In this document: piece by piece, positions 16,813 through 23,971 of the stretch
How positions within the stretch are numbered: the first letter of the stretch is position 1
Layout of the letters: each line of letters starts with the position of its first letter
Assembly: GCA_902784805.1 (NCBI GenBank)
Contig: CACZWD010000009.1
Span: 1 to 41,797 of the forward strand
Reading direction: 5' to 3'
Length of the DNA: 41,797 bases
Source: an uncultured Ruminococcus sp.
GTDB lineage: Bacteria; Bacillota; Clostridia; RUG12999
Program-made: the position numbers and the translations under genes
The notes under the pieces: model-generated
Database searches by the model: none
Seen by the model: only the letters and a program-made list of their open reading frames with translations
What the model was told of the DNA's origin: nothing

Positions 16813-18075
16813 ATGAAGAAATCAGCGTTCATCATAATAACAATTTTTATTGTGTTTTTTTGTAATACTGCACTTGCTGAAAATGATATTATTGCATACA
16901 CTCAAAATACGGATATAAAATGTACAATTGATGGATTATATATTGAAAGCTATGCAATAAACGGATTTATGTATTTGCCTATTGATAAACTTACGGATTA
17001 TGGCTTTGATGTAAAGAACAGCAATGATTCATTTGTTCTTACAAGAAAAGATATATTTTATTTTGACGGAGACTATACAGAAAATAAACATGTAATCAGC
17101 AATATACCCGTATATAGGAATCCAGCACCTGTGATAATAAACGGTGTAATTGCAAATACATATTTAGTTAATGATAAGATTGTTATCCAAGCGGATGAGC
17201 TATTGACATTTGGAAAAGTTGAGTGGGACGAGGTTTCAAAAGAAGTTAAAATATCTATTGTTGTTGAGGAGCTGTGCAGTGCCTATGAAAATATTCAAGA
17301 CAAAGTTGAATATACCAAAGATGAACCTTATATAGTTGGTCAAGTTAAAGATGGAATACCATGTGGACTTGTCAAAACCGGATATTTTCAAGGTATGACT
17401 TACATAGGTCATATGATTGATGGTGAGTATGAGGGTGTTGTATATGGATATCGTCAGCATAAACCTTATTTGGCTGCTTTGTCTGAAATCAAAACAGTGA
17501 AAAAGGGTAAGAAGAACGGTTACTGTAGATATGTTGTCGGGTATAATAATAAACCTCAAATGCGAGACGAAATAAAGAGTGTAGAAGGAATGTATGTAAA
17601 TGACGAATTAAAAAACGGCACTTATACAATAGTAATAGATGACTATGGAAATACCGCAACCTATATTGTTTCAGATTTTAAAGAACATATATTGTCCTCA
17701 ACGCATGAATACTATGGGTATGAGAAATCGCCGTCACTCATCTTTTGCAATGGCGAAGAGATTAAATTTGATGTTCAACCCGTGCTTGAAAGTGACAGAA
17801 CATTAATCCCACTAAGAGGATTGTTTGAAAAGATGGGTGCTGTGGTAGAATGGAATAATGATGATAAAACAGCTACTGTAACAAAAAATAACACAATACT
17901 TTCTTTTCAAATAAATCATTATGATGCAAGAGTAAACGATGATGTAAAATATATGGATGTTCCTGCACGATTGATTGATAACAGAACAATGATACCGCTT
18001 AGATTCTTATCAGAAGAGTTGAAATATGAAGTTAATTGGGATGAAAATACAGGAACAATAACGATAACAGAATAA
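16813..18075 (+). CDS. Secreted protein with copper-amine-oxidase-N-like domains
   Basis: 420 residues beginning with a signal peptide (about 1-22, ending ALA-EN). The C-terminal third (about 305-420) is a Cu_amine_oxidN1 domain, with the typical RTLIPLRGLFEKMGAVVEWN, then DNRTMIPLRFLSEEL and a final VNWDENTGTITI. A similar but weaker segment lies near the N-terminus (about 95-150, KVEWDEVSKEVKISI). Between them are glycine/tyrosine repeats (GYFQGMTYIGHMIDGEYEG) that resemble MORN repeats. Such domains occur in many secreted clostridial proteins and are thought to act in attachment, not in copper oxidation. No catalytic motif was seen. Confidence 0.8.
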   Translation: MKKSAFIIITIFIVFFCNTALAENDIIAYTQNTDIKCTIDGLYIESYAINGFMYLPIDKLTDYGFDVKNSNDSFVLTRKDIFYFDGDYTENKHVISNIPVYRNPAPVIINGVIANTYLVNDKIVIQADELLTFGKVEWDEVSKEVKISIVVEELCSAYENIQDKVEYTKDEPYIVGQVKDGIPCGLVKTGYFQGMTYIGHMIDGEYEGVVYGYRQHKPYLAALSEIKTVKKGKKNGYCRYVVGYNNKPQMRDEIKSVEGMYVNDELKNGTYTIVIDDYGNTATYIVSDFKEHILSSTHEYYGYEKSPSLIFCNGEEIKFDVQPVLESDRTLIPLRGLFEKMGAVVEWNNDDKTATVTKNNTILSFQINHYDARVNDDVKYMDVPARLIDNRTMIPLRFLSEELKYEVNWDENTGTITITE

Positions 18076-18117
18076 AATAAAGTTATTGTATCGTTTCACA
18101 GTTTCTTTTGTTTTATA

Positions 18118-18146
18118 TTGAAATATTAGTGTTTTTGAGCTATAAT
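18118..18146 (+). promoter_or_regulatory. Promoter of the 40-codon gene
   Basis: TTGAAA (18118-18123), 17 bases, TATAAT (18141-18146), with the start codon about 50 bases downstream. Confidence 0.7.
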
Positions 18147-18198
18147 AGTATATACATTAGATTTTGATAAAATACCTGAAAATATGGTGGGGACAAAA

Positions 18199-18321
18199 AT
18201 GGGGTTAATTTTTAAGTCAACACCTCAAAAAGCCCGTAATATCAAGGGTTTCAGAACTTTAAGTACAAACGAATACGGACTCAAGGCTGCCCGTCGTGCG
18301 CCGCAGTTCTCAAAGAGATAA
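18199..18321 (+). CDS. 40-residue basic peptide, unknown
   Basis: ATG to TAA with GGTGGGGA just upstream, a consensus promoter at 18118 and an intrinsic terminator at 18343, so all signals of a stand-alone gene are present. The peptide is strongly basic (nine Lys/Arg in its second half) and ends GLKAARRAPQFSKR. It has no signal peptide or membrane helix and should stay in the cytoplasm, perhaps binding nucleic acid. I do not recognise a family. It may instead be the surviving C-terminus of a longer protein given new signals. Confidence 0.55.
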   Translation: MGLIFKSTPQKARNIKGFRTLSTNEYGLKAARRAPQFSKR

Positions 18322-18342
18322 AAAATCTTATACGAACACTCA

Positions 18343-18375
18343 AAAACCCCGAAGCTATGCGGCTTTCGGGGTTTT
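18343..18375 (+). terminator. Intrinsic terminator after the 40-codon gene
   Basis: AAAACCCCGAA (18343-18353) pairs with TTCGGGGTTTT (18365-18375), with GC/GC continuing the stem inward, followed by a T-rich run. The symmetric A and T tracts could let it work both ways. Confidence 0.85.
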
Positions 18376-18453
18376 GTTTTGTTATTTTTGAAAAAGAATA
18401 AAAAACAGATTAAAAGCGAAAAGCTTTATTTCTCAAAAGGTTACGAAACAATC

Positions 18454-18482
18454 TTGCACTTTTGTTAAAAATGTGTTATACT
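18454..18482 (+). promoter_or_regulatory. Promoter-like sequence over the HTH gene start
   Basis: TTGCAC (18454-18459), 17 bases, TATACT (18477-18482). It lies across the first codons of the next gene, directly before its second ATG (18483). If used, the transcript would begin inside the reading frame. Confidence 0.35.
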
Positions 18483-18713
18483 ATGGCAAAATACGGGTTT
18501 ACGGGATACAACCAATACTTAAAATCTCATAATAATAAACTATGGAATTTGCTTGTAGATAAAAAAATGAACAAAGCAGATTTAAGGAAATCGGCAAAAT
18601 TAGCTTCCAATACAATGACGAAGCTTCGTTGTGATGAACCGGTTTCTATGACTGTACTTTTAAAAATAGCAACATACCTTAACTGCGATATTAGCAATAT
18701 GTGTGGTTTGTAA
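18462..18713 (+). CDS. Small Cro/CI-type HTH protein
   Basis: 83 residues at most. From NNKLWNLLVDKKM onward it matches the compact HTH_26 type of XRE regulators, ending LLKIATYLNCDISNMCGL, the usual C-terminus of that family. The typical protein starts two or three residues before that KLW motif, so the first 20 residues here are extra. The start is uncertain: 18462 has no clear ribosome binding site and 18483 touches a promoter-like -10. It may be a decaying copy. Such regulators are common in mobile and toxin-antitoxin regions. Confidence 0.55.
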   Translation: MLKMCYTMAKYGFTGYNQYLKSHNNKLWNLLVDKKMNKADLRKSAKLASNTMTKLRCDEPVSMTVLLKIATYLNCDISNMCGL

Positions 18714-19084
18714 AATAGGAAGAATAATATGAATTTTAAGAAAATTTTAGAGAAAAATAAAATACGAACAAAATAAATTACTTATGGCATTTTGAAGCAG
18801 TAAGCTTTTGTTGCAAATTTGCCTTAACACGATATTAAAAACCACAGATTTTACGGCAAAAAAACAATTATCAGCAAATACAAATATATTTACGCCGATT
18901 TAAATAGATTTTAAACAAAATTAAACGGTATCTTCAAAGCCCAAAGAGATAATATTAAATCTTTTACCCTCAAAACTTTTATGCTTATGGGGTTTTATTC
19001 ATAATCTTGAAAAAGTCTTTTTTCAACATTTTGCTCTGTGACGCATACTATAATAGTAATAAATTATGAAAGGGCAGATGTTTT
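18714..19084. other. AT-rich gap without an intact gene
   Basis: A 15-codon frame at 18731 (MNFKKILEKNKIRTK then stop) has a ribosome binding site and resembles the first residues of a second XRE regulator broken by an early stop. TTGAAAAA with TTTTTTCAA at about 19007-19026 forms a weak hairpin. TATAAT at 19049-19054 may serve the gene at 19085, although no good -35 is spaced for it. Nothing else was seen. Confidence 0.35.
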
Positions 19085-19447
19085 ATGACTGAAATTGCTT
19101 ACAAATATATAAACGATACTTTTAATATACCGAATTTCAGAAGCCTTATTGATATAATGACTTTCAATAACGGCATAAACGCGTTTTACGTTGACGGAAC
19201 TCCCGTTTTACGGGCAAGCTACGGAATAAGAATAAAATATATAGATAAAAACAGCCGGTGCCGCTGTGTTACCGGTTATGGAACGGCAATGTTTTTCGGT
19301 ATTGAGAACCCTTGCGATGTAATTGTCAGTCCCGGAAACGAAACCGATACTTCAATTTACTTTACTACATTAAAAATAAGAAGCAAAATTTCTATTCTTA
19401 CAGACAACCCGCCGGTGCAGACAATTCAAAAAAAGACCGCAAGATAA
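19085..19447 (+). CDS. Conserved-looking cytoplasmic protein, unknown
   Basis: 120 residues with AAAGGGCAG before the ATG. No signal peptide or membrane helix. The middle alternates hydrophobic and polar residues (IRIKYIDKN, YFTTLKIRSKISIL), suggesting a small all-beta fold. The Lys/Arg-rich tail QKKTAR is likely disordered. I recognise no family. It has a possible -10 upstream and a good terminator after it, so it is probably a separate transcription unit. Confidence 0.55.
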   Translation: MTEIAYKYINDTFNIPNFRSLIDIMTFNNGINAFYVDGTPVLRASYGIRIKYIDKNSRCRCVTGYGTAMFFGIENPCDVIVSPGNETDTSIYFTTLKIRSKISILTDNPPVQTIQKKTAR

Positions 19448-19469
19448 TTTTTATCAAATACATAACTTT

Positions 19470-19512
19470 ATAACAGATATAAAGATTATTGCTTTATGTC
19501 TGTTATTTTTTT
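19470..19512 (+). terminator. Intrinsic terminator before the dcw cluster
   Basis: ATAACAGATATAAAG (from 19470) pairs with CTTTATGTCTGTTAT (ending 19506) with one mismatch, and seven T follow. It separates the orphan gene from mraZ. Confidence 0.8.
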
Positions 19513-19626
19513 GTCGGATAATGTCAAATATTTTGTACTGTCAACCTTTATACCATATAATGTTTGTTTTGCTTGTACTTTTGAAATAAAAATTTAAAAT
19601 TTTTTTAATTTTTTTTAAAAAAACTA

Positions 19627-19679
19627 TTGCATTTGTAATATTTTTGTAGTAAAATATAGTTAAGTGGTGATTAGTGGGT
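19627..19679 (+). promoter_or_regulatory. mraZ promoter with MraZ-box-like repeats
   Basis: TTGCAT (19627-19632), 17 bases, TAAAAT (19650-19655) make a plausible promoter. Directly after it TGGTG (19665-19669), five bases, TGGGT (19675-19679) match the TGGGN-N5-TGGGN arrangement bound by MraZ. A further TGGTG lies about 17 bases downstream. This fits autorepression of the dcw operon by its first product. Confidence 0.6.
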
Positions 19680-19720
19680 TATTATAAAAGTTTTGTGGTG
19701 ATTTTTAAGGAGGTGGGAAT

Positions 19721-20230
19721 ATGACTTCAAACGAAAACATAAATTCGGAAGCGCAAGCTGACGCTCCCGTAATGTCTTATGTGTCCGAGCCTGATTTTTC
19801 AGGTACTTATACGCCTAAACTTGATGAAAAAGGTCGGTTTATTATTCCCGCCAAATTCCGTGAGGTGTTTGACACCGATGGAGTATGCACCCTTACCCAT
19901 GGGCTTGACGGCTGTCTTTGGCTTTACAGCAAGCCTTCCTGGCAGGAGGTTTTCGCAAATCTCTCAAAGCTGTCGGATATACGTGAAGGTGAACGTAAGC
20001 TTAAACGTTTCTTTATCGGCGGCGCAAAGGAATGTGAACTTGACAAGCAAGGAAGAATTTTAATTCCGCCGGATCTTCGTGATTTTGCCAAAATAAGCGG
20101 TGAAATATGTCTTGTCGGTATAGGCAATAAAATTGAAATATGGTCTGCGGCAGAGTTTGCACGATATGATGAAAAAACTGATGTTTCACCCGAAGTAATA
20201 GCTGAAAATATTGAATTTTTAACGCTTTAA
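19721..20230 (+). CDS. mraZ: Transcriptional regulator MraZ
   Basis: First gene of the dcw cluster; it forms a ring of AbrB-like domains and represses its own operon. At 169 residues it is longer than the usual 140-150 because of about 27 extra residues at the N-terminus before GTYTPKLDEKGRFIIPAKFR, the first SpoVT/AbrB repeat. The second repeat is CELDKQGRILIPPDLRDFA. The start follows AAGGAGG. The extension is acidic and probably flexible. rsmH begins 15 bases after the stop. Confidence 0.93.
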   Translation: MTSNENINSEAQADAPVMSYVSEPDFSGTYTPKLDEKGRFIIPAKFREVFDTDGVCTLTHGLDGCLWLYSKPSWQEVFANLSKLSDIREGERKLKRFFIGGAKECELDKQGRILIPPDLRDFAKISGEICLVGIGNKIEIWSAAEFARYDEKTDVSPEVIAENIEFLTL

Positions 20231-20245
20231 GAGAGGGCTTATATA

Positions 20246-21181
20246 ATGGAATTTAAACATATACCCATAATGTTCGACGACTGTATGCGCATGCTTAATG
20301 TAAAGCCTGACGGGATATATGTTGACGGTACTCTCGGAGGCGGAGGGCATAGCCTGGGTATATGCGAACGGCTGGGCGGAAGCGGAAGGCTTATTGGTAT
20401 TGACCGTGACCGTGAAGCAATAGAAGCCGCGGCAAAACGTCTTGAAGCGCACAAATCAAAAATTACATTTGTACATAATAACTATGCTAATATTAAAGAA
20501 ATTTTATCCTGTCTCGGTATTGAAAAAATAAACGGCGCGTTGCTTGATCTCGGTGTTTCATCGTATCAACTTGATAATCCGGAGCGAGGTTTTTCGTATA
20601 TGCATGACGCTCCTCTTGATATGCGTATGAACCGTGAGGACAAGCTCAGCGCTTATAAAATTGTAAACAGCTATTCGATTGAGGAGCTTACACGTATTTT
20701 AAAAGAATATGGTGAAGAACATTGGGCTTCACGTATTGCGCGGTTTATTGCAGACTATCGCAAGAAAACGCCAATAAAAACGACGTTTGAACTTAACGAT
20801 ATCATAAAAGCTGCCATACCCGCATCGGCAAGAACAAACAGCGGACATCCTTCAAAAAGAACTTTTCAGGCAATACGAATTGAAGTTAACAACGAGATAG
20901 GAAAGCTTGGAAGAGCAATCAGTGATTTTTTTGATTTACTCTCCGAAGACGGCATACTTGCCGTTATAACCTTCCATTCCTTGGAGGACAGAACCGTAAA
21001 ACAGCTTTTTAAAGATTTTTCCACCGGCTGTACTTGCCCGCCAAGCTTTCCCGTTTGTGTTTGCGGAAAAAAACCGCAAGGCTTACTCTTAACAAAAAAA
21101 CCGATAACGGCAACCGCTGATGAAACAGCCTTAAATCCCCGCAGCAAAAGTGCGAAGCTGCGTGTTATAAAAAAATATTAA
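20246..21181 (+). CDS. rsmH: 16S rRNA (cytosine-N4) methyltransferase RsmH
   Basis: Methylates C1402 of 16S rRNA. The 311 residues include HIPIMFDDCM at the start, the SAM motif VDGTLGGGGHS (about 26-36), LLDLGVSSYQLD, GFSYMHDAPLDMRM and TFHSLEDRTVK, all family signatures. The usual position after mraZ confirms it. Confidence 0.96.
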   Translation: MEFKHIPIMFDDCMRMLNVKPDGIYVDGTLGGGGHSLGICERLGGSGRLIGIDRDREAIEAAAKRLEAHKSKITFVHNNYANIKEILSCLGIEKINGALLDLGVSSYQLDNPERGFSYMHDAPLDMRMNREDKLSAYKIVNSYSIEELTRILKEYGEEHWASRIARFIADYRKKTPIKTTFELNDIIKAAIPASARTNSGHPSKRTFQAIRIEVNNEIGKLGRAISDFFDLLSEDGILAVITFHSLEDRTVKQLFKDFSTGCTCPPSFPVCVCGKKPQGLLLTKKPITATADETALNPRSKSAKLRVIKKY

Positions 21182-21199
21182 TGAAAGGAAGCGAAAGAA

Positions 21200-21592
21200 A
21201 TGACCGATAATTTAGCGAGAACACTTGAATCGAATGAAGAAGAACTCAGACGGCTAAATGAAGAATACAGACATAAAAAAGCAGTAAAAAGAAAAACTCA
21301 TAGATTAATATATGCACTTTGCACGGTTATTTCCTTTATGCTTGCAATTACTGTTGTATCGAGATATATGACAATAAACGAGCTTGATCGCCGTATTAAC
21401 AAAACTCAAAGCGAATATGAAACCTTAAAATCCAACAACGACCAAAAGGCGGTTATGCTTGAAAGCTCAATGACTCTTGATGAAATTGAAGTCGCAGCAA
21501 AAACAAGACTTGGCATGAACAAACCTGCCAACAATCAAATAATATACGTCGAGGTTGAAAAGGAAGATTCCGCCTATGTTGCGGAAAATTGA
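21200..21592 (+). CDS. ftsL: FtsL-like septum protein
   Basis: Bitopic division protein expected to pair with DivIB/FtsQ and FtsB-like partners. The 130 residues have a charged cytoplasmic tail (1-33), one membrane helix (about 34-54) and an extracellular coiled coil (about 60-100) of the ELDRRINKTQSEYETLKSNN type, then a short acidic end. FtsL sequences vary greatly, so the call rests on topology and on the slot between rsmH and the penicillin-binding protein. The start has AAGGAAGCG upstream. Confidence 0.85.
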   Translation: MTDNLARTLESNEEELRRLNEEYRHKKAVKRKTHRLIYALCTVISFMLAITVVSRYMTINELDRRINKTQSEYETLKSNNDQKAVMLESSMTLDEIEVAAKTRLGMNKPANNQIIYVEVEKEDSAYVAEN

Positions 21593-21605
21593 ATACTGTT
21601 TTAAA

Positions 21606-21714
21606 ATAGCCGCATAAATTGCTTTTTAAACGCTTATATATATTAGTGAAGCATTGTTTCGGCTATAAATAATAATGCTGCACTGAAGGTAATGCCTTTT
21701 ACGGCCTTGCCTTC
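21606..21714 (+). promoter_or_regulatory. Stem-loops between ftsL and the PBP gene
   Basis: The 169-base gap holds an outer pair ATAGCCG (21606-21612) with CGGCTAT (21660-21666). It is followed by a strong hairpin GAAGGTAATGCC (21685-21696), loop TTTTAC, GGCCTTGCCTTC (21703-21714), in which 11 of 12 positions pair counting G-U. Only TTT follows, so it would be a weak terminator or an RNA stability element that lowers PBP relative to the upstream genes. Confidence 0.45.
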
Positions 21715-21761
21715 TTTAAACATTATGTTTTTGTATATGTGTATTTTAGGGGGAAATTTCT

Positions 21762-23954
21762 ATGGGTAGAGATAAAACAAGCAAATCCACAAGAAACAGA
21801 ATATTGTTTTTTGCATTTGCTTTTTTGTTTTTTATAATAATAATTTGCGCGCGTATTTTTTATATTCAGATTGTCAAGGGAAGCGAATATAAATCAATGG
21901 CGCTTGACCAACAGACACGTGAAAAGGAAATTACTCCAAAAAGAGGAACAATATATGATCGAAACGGCAAAGAGCTTGCCGTAAGCGCTACGGTCGATAC
22001 GGTAGTCGCTGACCCAAAAATTATAAAAAATTCAAAAAATGCCGATGAAATTGTGGCTACGCTCGCGCCAATTCTCGAAATGGACGAAGCTGATATTAAG
22101 GAAATTATAACAAGAAACAGCAGTTTTGAGTGGGTTGCGAAAAAAATCGACTCTGAAAAATCGAAACAGATAAGAAAATATATAAGCGGAAAAGATGAAA
22201 ACGGAAAAAAGCTTTCAAAAGAGGAGCTTAAAGGACATAACCTTGGCGGAATATCGCTTGTTGAAGACAGCAAGCGCTTTTATCCAGGCGGCTCTCTAGC
22301 TTCTCACGTTATAGGCTTCACAGGTACTGATAATCAGGGGCTTGAAGGCATAGAAGCTGTTTATGATAAATTTTTAAAAGGAAACTCGGGGAAAATTGTA
22401 ACTTCATCAAAATCAAACGGTACTCTTCCCTCCGATTACGAAAAATACTTTAACGCGCAGGACGGGAACGATGTTATTTTAACAATTGATTCCAATATTC
22501 AATATTTTGTTGAAAAAGCGCTTGATGAAGCTTATGTAAAATATAAAGCGCTGGGCGGCGCCTGCGTACTTGTTACAAATCCCAATACAGGTGAAGTTCT
22601 TGCTATGGCAACAAGGCCTACTTTTGACTTAAACTCTCCCAGACAGTTCGCAACAGGTTCCGATAAGCCGGCAACGCTTGAGCAGCTTCAGGAACGCTGG
22701 AGAAATAAGGTTGTTGTCGACACATATGAGCCCGGCTCGGTATTTAAGCTTATAACCTGTTCGATAGCTCTTGAAGAAAAAGTTACAAATCTTACGGATC
22801 CATATTTTTGCCCGGGATATCTTATAGTGGGCGGTCAGAAAATAAGCTGTTTTCATACATCGGGACACGGAGCAAGCAACCTTTTAAAAGGTACCGTTGA
22901 TTCGTGCAACCCCGTATATATGCAGGTTGCGGCAAAAATTGGCAAAGATAGAATGTTTAAATATTTTAAAACTTTCGGTTTCAGAGAAACAACAGACTTT
23001 GATCTCCCCGGGGAAGCAATCGGCTCTTTCTGGGGATATAACGATTATAACGAAACGGAGCTCGCGACCTCATCGTTCGGACAGGGTTTTACCGTCACTC
23101 CGCTTCAAATGGCAACCGCTATCGGAGCGCTTGTGAACGGAGGTTATTTATATAAGCCTCACGTTGTTAAAGAAATAGTTGACTCAAACGGAAATGTAAT
23201 AAAATCTACAACTCCGACAAGAATACGACAGGTAATATCAAAAGAAACCTCTGATACAATGAGATATATAATGCAGACAACGCTTGTACAATCTGGCAGT
23301 CTTGCAAAGGTTGACGGTTATGACATCGGCGGCAAGAGCGGAACAAGTGAAAAGCTTCCCCGCGGCAGTAACCAGTATATAGGCTCTTATTGCAGTGTTG
23401 CGCCGATAAACGACCCTCAGGTGCTTTGTCTTGTAATTATAGATGACCCGAGAGGCGCAAGCTATTACGGCGGTCAAACTGCCGCACCCGTTGCAAGCAG
23501 TATTATGCAGCAGATACTTCAATATTACAACGTACAGCCCAATAACGGTGACAGTGTAAGCACGGCAGATGATACGGTTATTCCCGATGTTGTCGGAAAA
23601 ACCACCGAAGACGCAAAAAAAATTGCAGAATCATTTAATCTGAAATACAGTTTCAGGGGCAAGGGTGATACCGTTGTATCACAGGAACCTGCTGCCGGCA
23701 CACATGTCAGAAACAACTCATATATTACTATGAATCTCGGCAGTCCCGCTGAAATTTCGCAAGAAACAACCGTTCCCGATGTAACAGGCAAAAGCGCGGA
23801 AGAAGTAAACGCGCTTCTAGCCGATGCAGGTCTAAAGCTTAATGCCAAGGGAAAAGCAAGCGGAGGTAACGTAATATCACTTAGCCAAGATCCGACTCCC
23901 GGAACAACAGTAAAACGGGATACGCAGGTAACCGTAAACTTTGGCGAACAATAG
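21762..23954 (+). CDS. ftsI: Class B penicillin-binding protein (FtsI/SpoVD type) with two PASTA domains
   Basis: Septal peptidoglycan transpeptidase. The 730 residues contain an N-terminal membrane helix (about 13-35), a dimerisation domain with RGTIYDRNGKELAVS, and the transpeptidase domain with SVFK (S326 nucleophile, K329), SCN (381-383) and KSGT (525-528). Two PASTA domains follow (about 605-660 and 665-730; IPDVVGKTTEDA and VPDVTGKSAEEV). Bacillus has two genes here (pbpB, spoVD); this cluster has one, so it may serve vegetative division, sporulation or both. Start at GGGGGAAATTTCT-ATG. Confidence 0.93.
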   Translation: MGRDKTSKSTRNRILFFAFAFLFFIIIICARIFYIQIVKGSEYKSMALDQQTREKEITPKRGTIYDRNGKELAVSATVDTVVADPKIIKNSKNADEIVATLAPILEMDEADIKEIITRNSSFEWVAKKIDSEKSKQIRKYISGKDENGKKLSKEELKGHNLGGISLVEDSKRFYPGGSLASHVIGFTGTDNQGLEGIEAVYDKFLKGNSGKIVTSSKSNGTLPSDYEKYFNAQDGNDVILTIDSNIQYFVEKALDEAYVKYKALGGACVLVTNPNTGEVLAMATRPTFDLNSPRQFATGSDKPATLEQLQERWRNKVVVDTYEPGSVFKLITCSIALEEKVTNLTDPYFCPGYLIVGGQKISCFHTSGHGASNLLKGTVDSCNPVYMQVAAKIGKDRMFKYFKTFGFRETTDFDLPGEAIGSFWGYNDYNETELATSSFGQGFTVTPLQMATAIGALVNGGYLYKPHVVKEIVDSNGNVIKSTTPTRIRQVISKETSDTMRYIMQTTLVQSGSLAKVDGYDIGGKSGTSEKLPRGSNQYIGSYCSVAPINDPQVLCLVIIDDPRGASYYGGQTAAPVASSIMQQILQYYNVQPNNGDSVSTADDTVIPDVVGKTTEDAKKIAESFNLKYSFRGKGDTVVSQEPAAGTHVRNNSYITMNLGSPAEISQETTVPDVTGKSAEEVNALLADAGLKLNAKGKASGGNVISLSQDPTPGTTVKRDTQVTVNFGEQ

Positions 23955-23971
23955 AATCGGAGGTACTTTTC

